Shown here piece after piece: positions 9,343 to 17,230 of a stretch of 64,000 nt of DNA. The translations under genes were made by a program, and so were the position numbers. A model generated the notes under the pieces. The model was not told the DNA's origin. It did no database searches and saw only the letters and a list, made by a program, of their open reading frames with translations. Position 1 is the stretch's first letter, and every line of letters begins with the position of its first letter. Origin of the DNA: Natronorubrum texcoconense (lineage in GTDB: Archaea > Halobacteriota > Halobacteria > Halobacteriales > Natrialbaceae). The stretch covers positions 558,001 to 622,000 of the forward strand of contig NZ_FNFE01000001.1 of NCBI RefSeq assembly GCF_900100335.1, written 5' to 3'.

Positions 9343-9732
9343 CTATCCGAGGTACGCGATCGCGTCCAGCTCGACGCGAACGTCCTCGGGCAGCCGCGAG
9401 ACCTCCACGCAGACGCGTGCCGGTGGTTCCGCGCCGAACTTTGCGCCGTAGGCCTCGTTGACCGCGTCGTAGTCCTCGAGGTCGGTCAGGTAGACGGTGA
9501 CTTTGACGACGTCCTCGAGGCCGTCGCCGCCGGCTTCGTCGACCACGCTCTCGATATTCTCGAGGACCCGGTCGGTCTGCTCTCGAATATCGCCGTCGAC
9601 GACCTCGCCGGTCTCGGGATCGACGGGGCCGTAGCCGGAGACGTACAGCGTGTCGCCGGCCCGGACGCCCTGCGAGTAGGGGTTGTCGTTGCTCGGTGCG
9701 CCGTCGGTTTCGATGGAGTTGGTGTCGGACAT
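9343..9732 (-). CDS. RidA-family enamine/imine deaminase
   Basis: 129 aa with RidA/YjgF features: the N-terminal NPYSQGVRAGDTLYVSG, the conserved Arg in PARVCVEV, and VTVYLTDLEDYDAVNEAY. RidA hydrolyses reactive 2-aminoacrylate and related imines formed by PLP enzymes such as threonine dehydratase. The open frame runs further upstream, but that part is antisense-like low-complexity sequence overlapping the aminotransferase gene. The ATG at 9732 gives a protein of family-typical length. It follows the aminotransferase by 58 nt on the same strand, so the two are probably cotranscribed. Confidence 0.92.
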   Translation of the reverse strand: MSDTNSIETDGAPSNDNPYSQGVRAGDTLYVSGYGPVDPETGEVVDGDIREQTDRVLENIESVVDEAGGDGLEDVVKVTVYLTDLEDYDAVNEAYGAKFGAEPPARVCVEVSRLPEDVRVELDAIAYLG

Positions 9733-9790
9733 GTCAGTCGAATCGGTTTCAGAAGGGAATCGAGGGGGTGGTCGTGGGTCAGTTCGGTCG

Positions 9791-11161
9791 TTACGCGTCG
9801 TCGACTGCGTGTTCGATGCCGTCGACGATGACGTCCAGCGCCGTCTCCGCGAGGTCGTGGGTGAGCACGAGCGGCGGGATGCAGCGCAGGATGTTGCCGT
9901 GGCGGCCGGCCGTCCAGACGAGGACGCCGTGTTCGAAGCAGTACTGCTGGATGTCGTCGACGAGGTCGCCGTCGGGCTTTCCGTCGCTGTCGACGAACTC
10001 CGCACCGATGAACAGCCCCTTCCCACGGATCTGGCCGAGTCGGTCGGTCTCGTCGGCGGCTTCCTGCAGGCGACCCTGGATGTACTCGCCGAGCTCGCGG
10101 GCGTGGGCGAGCAGCTCGTGCTCCTGAATGTACTCGATTGCGCGGGTGCCGGCGCGCATAGCGACGACGTGGCCGCGGTAGGTGCCGGCGTGGTCGCCCG
10201 ATCCCCACGTGTCGAGTTCCTCCTTGTACATCGTCGCGGAGAGCGGGAAGCCGACGCCGCCCAGCGCCTTTGCGGAGGTCATCACGTCAGGCGTGACGCC
10301 CTCCCAGTCGCAGGCCCACCACTCGCCGGTGCGGCCGAGTCCGCTCTGGATCTCGTCGAAAATGAGGACGATATCGTTTTCGTCCGCGATGTCGCGCACG
10401 CCCTGAAGGAACCCCTTCGGCGGCGTGACGATGCCGCCCTCGCCCTGAATCGGTTCGACGATGATGCCGGCCGGATTCGCGAGGCCGCCGTAGGGGTCCT
10501 CGACGATGGCCTTGAGCTCCTCGAGCGCGTGATCGACCGCTTCCTGTGGCGACTTGTCCTGGCGGAACGGGTACGGGTACGGCGCGTGGACGACGTCCGA
10601 AAGCAGCGGCGTGTAGTGGCCCTTGAACTTCTTGTTCCCGGTGACGCTCATCGCGCCGGTCGTCGCGCCGTGGTAGGCGCCGCGGAACGCGATCAGGCCG
10701 TCGCCGCCCGTGTTGTACTTCGCCAGCTTGATCGACGCTTCGACCGCGTCGCTGCCAGTCGGGCCGCCGAAGACGACCCGGTTGTTCCCCTGCATGCCGG
10801 CCGGCGCGATCTCGTCGAGCTTCTCGATCAGCTCGAGTCGCGCTTCCGTCGGGAAGTCCACGGTGTGGACGAACTTGTCGGCCTGCTCGTGGACGGCCTC
10901 CAAGACGTAGGGGTTCGAGTGACCGACGTTGAGCACGCCGATCCCGGCGAACATGTCGATGTAGGTGTTGCCGTCGGCGTCGCGAACCGTCGCGCCTTTC
11001 CCTTCCTCGAAGGCGATCGGGATGTCGTTGGGGTAGGCGACCGCGCTGCTGTCGATGTCCTCCTGTTTCTCGAGCAGCGCTCTCGTGTTCGGTCCGGGAA
11101 CGGAGTCGACGTTCGGTGCGTCATCGAAGTGGATGTCGTCGATCGGCGGTCCTGCCGTCAT
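9791..11161 (-). CDS. Class III aminotransferase (ornithine/diaminobutyrate type)
   Basis: 456 aa PLP enzyme. Motifs: [18 protein letters not shown] (131-148), EPIQGEGG (236-243), DEIQSG (269-274) and the Schiff-base lysine in TSAKAL (K298). The overall pattern is close to 2,4-diaminobutyrate and archaeal ornithine/omega-amino-acid aminotransferases. Context favours ornithine or a related diamine. A proline dehydrogenase is encoded divergently 173 bp away, and ornithine transamination and proline oxidation both yield glutamate-5-semialdehyde/pyrroline-5-carboxylate. RidA follows in the same transcription unit, consistent with imine by-products. The exact amino donor remains inference. Confidence 0.87.
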   Translation of the reverse strand: MTAGPPIDDIHFDDAPNVDSVPGPNTRALLEKQEDIDSSAVAYPNDIPIAFEEGKGATVRDADGNTYIDMFAGIGVLNVGHSNPYVLEAVHEQADKFVHTVDFPTEARLELIEKLDEIAPAGMQGNNRVVFGGPTGSDAVEASIKLAKYNTGGDGLIAFRGAYHGATTGAMSVTGNKKFKGHYTPLLSDVVHAPYPYPFRQDKSPQEAVDHALEELKAIVEDPYGGLANPAGIIVEPIQGEGGIVTPPKGFLQGVRDIADENDIVLIFDEIQSGLGRTGEWWACDWEGVTPDVMTSAKALGGVGFPLSATMYKEELDTWGSGDHAGTYRGHVVAMRAGTRAIEYIQEHELLAHARELGEYIQGRLQEAADETDRLGQIRGKGLFIGAEFVDSDGKPDGDLVDDIQQYCFEHGVLVWTAGRHGNILRCIPPLVLTHDLAETALDVIVDGIEHAVDDA

Positions 11162-11180
11162 ACGTGACCTCAGGTGAAAC

Positions 11181-11194
11181 AGATATTAATATCT
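11181..11194. promoter_or_regulatory. 14-bp perfect palindrome in the aminotransferase/proline dehydrogenase divergent region
   Basis: AGATATTAATATCT is a perfect palindrome, 20-33 nt upstream of the aminotransferase start at 11161, so it overlaps the expected TATA position. It could simply be the TATA box or a combined TATA/operator site. The divergent proline dehydrogenase starts 141 nt away. Confidence 0.4.
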
Positions 11195-11334
11195 TGTCCA
11201 CAGTATCCATACAGAGCATATACAGATTTTGAACACACTGGTAGCGAGGTCGATCGGGAGCGATCCGCCGCGATGAGACGAACGGGCCGTTCGGCATACA
11301 AACTACCTTAGGACTGGCAGTCCAATTGGGGAAC

Positions 11335-12183
11335 ATGATCCCGCCGATCGCGAACCGCTTCGTCGCCGGGGAATCCCCCGCGCAGGCGCTCGATCACGTC
11401 CGGCAACTCAACGGTCGCAACGTTCGGGCGATCGTCAACCTGCTGGGCGAACACTACGACGACCGCCCGCCCGTCCGCTCGGACGCCGCGGAGTACCGGG
11501 CGCTGGCCGGCGATATCGCCAATTCGAATCTCGACGCCACGATCTCGATCAAGCCCTCCCAACTCGGGCTCAACCTCGGCGAGGACGTCTTCCGCGAGGA
11601 ACTCGAGGAGGTCGTCGCGGCGGCGGCCGACCACGGCGTCTTCGTCTGGATCGACATGGAGGACCACACGACGACCGACGTGACGCTCGACGCGTTCGAG
11701 GACCTCGCTCGCGAGTACGGGAGCGACGACGAGTACCGGGTCGGCGTCTGCGTGCAGGCGAATCTGAAACGCACCCGCGCGGACGTCGAACGGCTCGCGG
11801 ACGTGCCCGGGAAGGTCCGATTCGTCAAGGGAGCGTACAACGAACCCGACGATATCTCGTACTCGAGTTCGGCACGGGTCAACCACGAGTACGAGGCGCT
11901 GCTCGAGTACACGTTCGAACACTACGATCGCGGAATCGCGGTCGGCAGCCACGATCCGGCGATGATCGATCGCGCGATCGACCTCCACGAGGAACACGGC
12001 ACCGAGTTCGAGATTCAGATGCTCATGGGCGTCCGCACCGACGCCCAGTACGAACTCGCCGCGGAGTATCCGGTCTACCAGTACGTCCCCTACGGCGACC
12101 GGTGGAAGTCGTACATGTACCGTCGCCTCACCGAACGGAAGGAAAACGTCTGGTTCGCCCTCCGCGCCATTCTCGGACGCTAA
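11335..12183 (+). CDS. Proline dehydrogenase
   Basis: 282 aa FAD-dependent monofunctional proline dehydrogenase with the PRODH TIM-barrel. Visible are ISIKPSQLG, the WIDMEDHTTTD strand, VQANLKRT, VRFVKGAYNEPD and the C-terminal YQYVPYGDRWKSYMYRRLTER, whose Arg pair binds the proline carboxylate. The product pyrroline-5-carboxylate would be oxidised to glutamate by a P5C dehydrogenase not in this window. A TTG at 11326 extends the frame by three codons. The ATG at 11335 is chosen as the stronger start, and it lies about 30 nt after the AT-rich element around 11300, so the mRNA may be leaderless. Confidence 0.9.
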   Translation: MIPPIANRFVAGESPAQALDHVRQLNGRNVRAIVNLLGEHYDDRPPVRSDAAEYRALAGDIANSNLDATISIKPSQLGLNLGEDVFREELEEVVAAAADHGVFVWIDMEDHTTTDVTLDAFEDLAREYGSDDEYRVGVCVQANLKRTRADVERLADVPGKVRFVKGAYNEPDDISYSSSARVNHEYEALLEYTFEHYDRGIAVGSHDPAMIDRAIDLHEEHGTEFEIQMLMGVRTDAQYELAAEYPVYQYVPYGDRWKSYMYRRLTERKENVWFALRAILGR

Positions 12184-12222
12184 AGGGAAGGGCTCATAAT
12201 CCCCTAGTGTGAGTTGGAGTAC

Positions 12223-12957
12223 ATGGCTTCGTGGAAGCGGGATTTTGCGAGCGGGCTCATCGTCCTCGGCCCGATTCTCGTCACCCTCTACGTAATTTAC
12301 TGGCTCTACGGGCTCGTCGCCGGGCTCACTCCCGGGCTCATCCTCGAGGCGGAAGCCCTCGAGCCGCTGATCCCGGGCGACGGCGGGCAGGCCCAGCAGA
12401 CTCGGGAACAGCTCGCGCAGTTTCTTCGCGTCGTCGTCGCCCTGACCGTCTTCACCATTCTCACCTTCTCCGTCGGCTACCTCATGCGGACGACCGTCGG
12501 CGGCCTCGTCGAACGCGTCGTCGACAACGTCGCGAATCGCGTCCCCGTGATGCGAGTCGTCTACAACGCCTCGAAGATGGCCGCTGAAACGGCCTTCGGC
12601 GAGCAGGACTCCCTCCAAAAACCCGTCAAACTCGAGACCTGGAACGGGCTGCGGATGACGGCGTTCAAGACCGGAAAAGTCACCGACGACGGACGCGAAG
12701 TGCTGTTCCTCCCGACCTCGCCGAACATCACCACCGGGTTCGTCATCGAGGTCGAATCCGACCGGATCACCGAACTCGACGAGGACGTCGAGGACGCCCT
12801 CACTCGCGTGCTGAGCGCCGGATTCGGCGACGCGAACCGAAATCGCGGGATGGAGGCCGGCGTCTCGATCGACGTCGTCGACGAGGCGAAAGCCGGCTCG
12901 CTCGAGGAGTCGAAAAAGGGAGCAAACGACGGCGCAACCGCCGGAAACGACGATTGA
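12223..12957 (+). CDS. DUF502-family membrane protein
   Basis: 244 aa with two strong N-terminal membrane segments (FASGLIVLGPILVTLYVIYWLYGLV and VVVALTVFTILTFSVGYLM). A conserved cytoplasmic domain follows, including the DUF502 hallmark NRVPVMRVVYNASK and FLPTSPNITTGFVIEV. The tail is acidic and low-complexity. A TTG upstream at 12214 would add three residues; the ATG at 12223 is preferred. It begins 39 nt after the proline dehydrogenase stop on the same strand, so cotranscription is possible. The family is widespread in bacteria, plants and archaea, with no established biochemical role. Confidence 0.88.
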   Translation: MASWKRDFASGLIVLGPILVTLYVIYWLYGLVAGLTPGLILEAEALEPLIPGDGGQAQQTREQLAQFLRVVVALTVFTILTFSVGYLMRTTVGGLVERVVDNVANRVPVMRVVYNASKMAAETAFGEQDSLQKPVKLETWNGLRMTAFKTGKVTDDGREVLFLPTSPNITTGFVIEVESDRITELDEDVEDALTRVLSAGFGDANRNRGMEAGVSIDVVDEAKAGSLEESKKGANDGATAGNDD

Positions 12958-13029
12958 CGGCAACACCGACGTAGCAGCTGTCGATCGCGGTACACTTATC
13001 AGTCGGACGGCTGTCATCCCCCAATAGCA

Positions 13030-13338
13030 ATGTTTCCAGTAGCCTCCACCGAATCGATATTCAGCGGCGATATGAACCCGCTCACGCGCGCCTATCGAGA
13101 CGTCGTCATCTACGACGAGGCCGGCGCCGACGCCGAACCGCTCTATGAGGGACCGATCGTCGTTCACGGAAACGGCTGGCTCGAACTCGAGGGCGGTCGA
13201 CTCCTCTCACCGAGTGCGGTCCACCACATCGACATCTACGACGATATCGATGAAAGTGGGGACCGAAACGCCGACAAGCGGAACACGGACAACGACGCCG
13301 GAGACGACTATCGGACCAGTCGGTTCAGTCCTCGCTGA
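13030..13338 (+). CDS. Small conserved haloarchaeal protein, unknown function
   Basis: 102 aa. The first ~75 residues form a compact, probably beta-rich domain (AYRDVVIYDEAG, GPIVVHGNGWLELEGGRLLSPSAVHHIDIYDD). An Asp/Asn-rich disordered tail follows. A leaderless start at the ATG is plausible. The segment resembles small haloarchaeal proteins of unknown role; no catalytic residues stand out. It is codirectional with the DUF502 gene, 72 nt downstream. Confidence 0.6.
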   Translation: MFPVASTESIFSGDMNPLTRAYRDVVIYDEAGADAEPLYEGPIVVHGNGWLELEGGRLLSPSAVHHIDIYDDIDESGDRNADKRNTDNDAGDDYRTSRFSPR

Positions 13339-13431
13339 CGGTCAGTGGTTACCAGTAGTCGGTAATTCGGTTTCGGTGTTGGGAGTTACACACCTTCTGT
13401 GTCTGAGCGGCGAGTATACGTGTGGTGTGCG

Positions 13432-13469
13432 ACGGCCCAGTGCTAGTCGCTCTTTATACCGGCAGAACG
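13432..13469 (+). repeat. Direct repeat, left copy, flanking the DHFR-like gene
   Basis: Three blocks recur in the same order after the next gene: ACGGCCCAGT, CGCTCTTTA and CGGCAGAACG. In this copy the last two blocks are separated by only 3 nt. It also contains the TATA-like CTTTATACC used by the downstream gene. Confidence 0.55.
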
Positions 13470-13492
13470 CTTGCTACATCTCGGTTGTACCG

Positions 13493-14047
13493 ATGAAGAC
13501 CCAATACTACACAGCAACGAGCATCAACGGATATCTCGCCGACGAAGATCACTCGCTCGAGTGGCTCTTCCAGTTCGGAGATATCGGCGAGATCGAGGGT
13601 GTACAGGACGACTACCCGCAGTTCATAGAGCAGGTCGGTGCCGTGGCGATGGGCTCGACGACCTACGAGTGGCTCTTCGAGCAGGAAAACCTACTGGACA
13701 ACCCGGAAAACTGGCCGTACGATGTCCCGGCGTGGGTGTTCAGCAGTCGGGAGTTGCCGGCGGTCGATGATGTGGACATCCGCTTCGTGCGGGGAGACGT
13801 TGCGCCAATCCACGCGGACATGGTAGCGGCCGCAGGCGAGAATAACGTCTGGCTCGTCGGTGGCGGTGACCTCGTCGGACAGTTCCACGACCACGGTTTA
13901 CTCGACGAGATCATCCTCACCGTCGCTCCCGTTACGCTCGCTTCGGGTGCGCCACTATTGCCACGCACGATCGCTACCCCGCCACTGAAATTAGTTAATG
14001 TACAACAGTATGGCGATGTTTTTGCGGTTCTAACCTACGAGGTGTAA
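13493..14047 (+). CDS. Dihydrofolate reductase / RibD C-terminal family protein
   Basis: 184 aa of the RibD_C fold: N-terminal YYTATSINGYLADED, AVAMGSTTYEWLF, and VWLVGGGDLVGQFHDHGLLDEIILTVAPVTLASGAPLLP. The GGG loop and the leucine-rich helix after it bind NADPH in this superfamily. These standalone proteins (YyaP/YwjB type) are reductases of unknown substrate, not the housekeeping DHFR. The ATG at 13493 aligns with family starts, because the preceding open frame has no family similarity. It is flanked by an imperfect direct repeat whose second copy starts at the last base of the gene. Confidence 0.85.
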   Translation: MKTQYYTATSINGYLADEDHSLEWLFQFGDIGEIEGVQDDYPQFIEQVGAVAMGSTTYEWLFEQENLLDNPENWPYDVPAWVFSSRELPAVDDVDIRFVRGDVAPIHADMVAAAGENNVWLVGGGDLVGQFHDHGLLDEIILTVAPVTLASGAPLLPRTIATPPLKLVNVQQYGDVFAVLTYEV

Positions 14048-14103
14048 CGGCCCAGTTCGCGCTCTTTAAAGGAGACAGTCAGCAGACCGATCTCGGCAGA
14101 ACG
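14047..14103 (+). repeat. Direct repeat, right copy, flanking the DHFR-like gene
   Basis: It has the same three blocks as 13432-13469, with a 25-nt insertion between the second and third. The inserted piece contains AGCAGACCGATCT, which recurs identically near 38999. Just downstream (about 14116) is a GTTGGCTCTGTTGA core that recurs with one change near 38622. Confidence 0.5.
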
Positions 14104-14254
14104 TAGTTTCAAACTGTTGGCTCTGTTGACCTCCCTCAGATGACGAGTTCTAGTCGTGCTGAATACAACGCGCGACTGTTGCCCGACATCTGGCTCGATT
14201 TACGACGCTAGCGATCGTCCAGTACAGACGAGTGAATTATCAATTGGCTTGTAA

Positions 14255-14716
14255 TCATCTTGCATACCAAACGATGGTTCCCACGATGTACCCAACCGTT
14301 CCGACGAAGATTGCAAACAGGAAACCAGATTTAACGCCGCGTTCGATCCCACCGATCAATTCCGCATCTGCAGAACTATACGCGTACCCCAACACTCGAG
14401 GGTACGAATACCGAGAGGTTGTTCCCCAGTCACCGGTGAGATAGCCTACGAGCGGGGGAAAAACGTACCACCAGAGGGCGAACAGCCACAGCGAACCGAT
14501 AGTCGGTACGAGACCCGCCCTCACTACTCCTCCTGTAATAGCGATTCCGAGCGCCACTCCGATCCAGCCAAGAGAAAAGCCAACATCTAGCAGTTCGACG
14601 ACAAACCCACCGGAGAAGAGCAGCAAAAGCGCGATCACCGCGAGTAGAAGAAGACCTCCTCTCCGACTTTCCCCGATAACGTGCGGCCAGAAGCGGTCAA
14701 AATCACTCGTCATCAT
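14255..14716 (-). CDS. Predicted haloarchaeal membrane protein
   Basis: 153 aa with four hydrophobic segments (LLLLAVIALLLLFSGGFVVELL, LGWIGVALGIAITGGVV, LWLFALWWYVFPPLVGYL and SGFLFAIFVGTVGYIVGTIVW). Charged residues are few, and the conserved-looking loop SRYSYPRVLGYAYSSADAELIG lies between segments 3 and 4. It resembles small haloarchaeal membrane proteins of unknown function. A GTG at 14737 gives a longer form. The double ATG at 14716/14713 is preferred. Confidence 0.6.
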   Translation of the reverse strand: MMTSDFDRFWPHVIGESRRGGLLLLAVIALLLLFSGGFVVELLDVGFSLGWIGVALGIAITGGVVRAGLVPTIGSLWLFALWWYVFPPLVGYLTGDWGTTSRYSYPRVLGYAYSSADAELIGGIERGVKSGFLFAIFVGTVGYIVGTIVWYAR

Positions 14717-14853
14717 AATACTAACTGTGGTTGTCACTAATGGTCTTTTTCCAGACGGTGGTTAGCTCAAATCTCACCTGTCCACCCTCGAATCGAGTTT
14801 CGGAGCGCAGTGAACCGTAGCCGGACGGCCACTCGAGCGCCCCGCAACCGTCG

Positions 14854-16047
14854 CTACACGCCCTGACTCATCAGGTGACTGCGCAACACGTCGCCTTCCT
14901 TGTTCCCCGAGGCGGTGTTGACGATGACGACCGTCTCGCTCCCGTCGAACTCGCCGCGCTCGGCGAGTTCCCAGACGCCGCTGGCCGCCGCGGCCGGACT
15001 CGGGGCCATCTCGAGGCCCTCGTGCTGGGCCACCTGCACCGCGGCCTCGAGGATGTCCCGGTCCTCGGTGGCGACGGCGCCCCCGTCGGTCTCGCGAAGC
15101 GCCTCGAGTACCCGCCCGCTCGCTGGCGGATCCGAAATCTCGATCTCGCCGCAGATCGTGTCCGGCGTTTCGACCGGTTCGTGTTCGTCACGGTCGTTCT
15201 CGAACGCGTCGACGATCGGCGCACAGCCGTCGGCCTGCGCGGCGTACAGTCCGGGGAGATCCTCGATTAAGCCGAGTTCCCGGAGCTCCGTCGCGGCCTT
15301 GTACGCGCCGACGAGGCCGACGCCGACGCCGGTCGGGTAGACGACGACGTCGGGCACGTCCCACTCGAGGCCCTCCACGATTTCGTAGAGCGTCGTCTTG
15401 GCGCCCTCGTGGCGATACGGCGTGACGAACGACTGCACGGAGTACCAGTCCTCGTTTTCGGCCAGCCCCTCCTCGAACGCGCCGACGGCGTCGTCGTACC
15501 GGCCGCCGACGACGTTCATGTCGCCGCCGTGGACGTTGATCATCGCCTTGTTCGAGAAACTCGAGCGCGAGGGGACGTAGGAGTGTGACTCGAGTCCCGC
15601 TCGGCCGGCGTACGCGGCGGCCGCCTGTCCACCGTTGCCCGTCGTGGCGAGCGCGACGTCGCTCGCGCCGTGCTGGCTGGCGGCCGTCAGGGCGACCGAC
15701 TGGCCGCGATCGGTCGTCGACCCCGTCGGATTCCGCCCCTCGTCCTTGATCAGGAGCCGTTCGACGCCCAGTTCGTCGGCCAGGTCGGGACAGTCGACTA
15801 ACGCCGTCGCGCCCTCGTTCGTCGTCACCGCGGACTCACGCGTGAACGGGAGCAGTTCCTCGTAGCGCCACAGCGAATCGAACGGCCGGGCGGCGAGCGT
15901 CTCCCGATCCAGATCGATCGCGTCGTAGTCGTAGGTCGCGTCGAGCAATCCATCGCAGTCGGGACAGGTGTGGTACTCCGCCGCGGCGTCGAAGGAAGCC
16001 CCGCAGTCGACACAGTCGAGGCCGGCAAAAGCGTCCGTCGTCTTCAT
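14854..16047 (-). CDS. Threonine synthase paralogue lacking the PLP lysine
   Basis: 397 aa fold-type II PLP-family protein. An N-terminal zinc ribbon is present (C12, C15, C28, C31), as in archaeal threonine synthases, followed by the PLP domain. In true threonine synthases the active-site motif is NPTGSFKDRG. Here residues 106-115 read NPTGSTTDRG, so the Schiff-base lysine (position 112) is threonine. The phosphate loop is TTGNGGQAAAAYAGRAG (135-151), also altered from the usual SSGN. The rest of the fold is intact and the reading frame is clean, so this is not an obvious pseudogene. It may be a pseudoenzyme, a regulator or a protein with a different chemistry. Database annotation as threonine synthase would be unsafe. 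Confidence 0.85.
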   Translation of the reverse strand: MKTTDAFAGLDCVDCGASFDAAAEYHTCPDCDGLLDATYDYDAIDLDRETLAARPFDSLWRYEELLPFTRESAVTTNEGATALVDCPDLADELGVERLLIKDEGRNPTGSTTDRGQSVALTAASQHGASDVALATTGNGGQAAAAYAGRAGLESHSYVPSRSSFSNKAMINVHGGDMNVVGGRYDDAVGAFEEGLAENEDWYSVQSFVTPYRHEGAKTTLYEIVEGLEWDVPDVVVYPTGVGVGLVGAYKAATELRELGLIEDLPGLYAAQADGCAPIVDAFENDRDEHEPVETPDTICGEIEISDPPASGRVLEALRETDGGAVATEDRDILEAAVQVAQHEGLEMAPSPAAAASGVWELAERGEFDGSETVVIVNTASGNKEGDVLRSHLMSQGV

Positions 16048-16261
16048 ACGTGGGTGTTCGCGTCCCGGGACTTGTAGCCACTGAAAGGCGATCCGCGTTC
16101 GTCCGGGGGTTAGCTGTGCTCACTCGGTGTGGAGCACACCGAACGCCGCGTTCGAGTTCCGCCGATCGCAGACGCCGACGGTCGAAAATCGACAATCGGG
16201 ACTCGGCAGTGGGAACTCGAGGTCGGTGGAAACAGAAGCGAAGACGGCAGAAACGCCGCGG

Positions 16262-16438
16262 TCAGTTGTCGCCGGTCTTCTTCTGCCACTCGTAGCTGCG
16301 GCGTTTGGCGGATTTGCCGAAGCCACAGGACGAGCAGACTTTCTTCTTCGTGTGATACGATTTCTCTCCGCAGCGACGGCACTTCGTGTGTGTCGTCGTG
16401 TTCTTCTTTCCTTGGCTCGGGGTTCCTGCGCCAGTCAT
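16262..16438 (-). CDS. rpl37e: 50S ribosomal protein L37e (eL37)
   Basis: 58 aa, very basic. It carries the zinc finger [32 protein letters not shown], with C20, C23, C35 and C38 as ligands. This is a component of the archaeal/eukaryotic large ribosomal subunit. It is too short for most gene finders but unambiguous by sequence. Its ATG overlaps the stop of the upstream LSm gene by 4 nt (16435-16438), a pairing conserved in archaea. Confidence 0.95.
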   Translation of the reverse strand: MTGAGTPSQGKKNTTTHTKCRRCGEKSYHTKKKVCSSCGFGKSAKRRSYEWQKKTGDN

Positions 16439-16662
16439 GGAGTGATCGAAACGACGTTATCGCCGCGTATAATGGTTGTGTCTTCGGCCGGCGTCTCTGC
16501 GTCCACTTCGCCCTCGAGGGGGATCGTCACGTCCTCGAGCACGAGATTCATGTGCTGATCGTAGCCAGCGAGGTCGCCGTCGTACTCGTCGCCACTCTTG
16601 AGTCGTACCGTGACACGTTCGCCGAGCGACGCCTCGAGGACATCCAGCGGTCGTCCACTCAT
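16435..16662 (-). CDS. lsm: LSm (Sm-like archaeal) RNA-binding protein
   Basis: 75 aa Sm fold that forms heptameric rings binding U-rich RNA. Sm1 motif: [30 protein letters not shown]. Sm2: [12 protein letters not shown]. The ATG at 16662 gives the family-standard length. Longer open frame upstream is non-homologous. It forms a two-gene operon with L37e through the ATGA overlap at 16435-16438. Likely roles are RNA stability and tRNA or small-RNA handling. Confidence 0.95.
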   Translation of the reverse strand: MSGRPLDVLEASLGERVTVRLKSGDEYDGDLAGYDQHMNLVLEDVTIPLEGEVDAETPAEDTTIIRGDNVVSITP

Positions 16663-16861
16663 ACGAAAGAGCGCAGGTGATGGACACTTAATCGTACCGG
16701 TCCTGACTCCATCGAACCCCATTTCAGGGGCGACTAGACCTTCCGTTCCGACCGTGTTGTGAGCGACTGTACTGACCCACGACAACTTTGCGCACACAGT
16801 ACGGTTCCGATCTGTGACGCCCAGCAAACAGTATAAGTGTCCACTCGTTGAATACCGACGC

Positions 16862-17164
16862 ATGGGAAACACCAAATTCACCCTCATCGAGTTGCATCTT
16901 GACGGCGACACCCAGTTCGGTCTGGGCGCCCTCGACACCGCACTGCCGTTCGGGTCCACCGAGGAGTCGGCGGAGACAGCCGAGTACGAGACCGAAACCG
17001 AGGCGGAGGACGAAGCCGAGGAAGACGGCTCGGGCGGCAAGGCTATCGGCGCAATCGTCGCGCTCGTCTTGCTCGTCGCCGCCGGCGTCGCCGCCAAGAA
17101 GTTCCGCGGCGACGACGAACCCGAACTCGAGGAGGAAGAGCAGCCGGACGTCATCGTTAACTAA
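16862..17164 (+). CDS. Small single-pass membrane protein, haloarchaeal
   Basis: 100 aa. An N-terminal domain (NTKFTLIELHLDGDTQFGLGALDTALPFG) is followed by a Glu-rich spacer, one transmembrane helix (GAIVALVLLVAAGVAAKKF) and a short acidic tail. The ATG at 16862 is used; an upstream start at 16814 would add 16 residues of unlikely composition. A TATA-like CAGTATAAG about 32 nt upstream suits a short leader. Function unknown. It is divergent from the LSm operon and 66 nt before the metallopeptidase gene. Confidence 0.65.
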   Translation: MGNTKFTLIELHLDGDTQFGLGALDTALPFGSTEESAETAEYETETEAEDEAEEDGSGGKAIGAIVALVLLVAAGVAAKKFRGDDEPELEEEEQPDVIVN

Positions 17165-17230
17165 CCCGACCGATCGCCATCGATCCGACCCGGCCGAACG
17201 CTTTTGCGCGTGCTTCCCGTACCGACGAAC

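Noticed and set aside
11308-13167. 619-codon minus-strand frame across proline dehydrogenase and the DUF502 gene
   Set aside because: Shadow frame spanning two real genes; composition (Val/Arg/Asp repeats) typical of antisense frames in haloarchaea.
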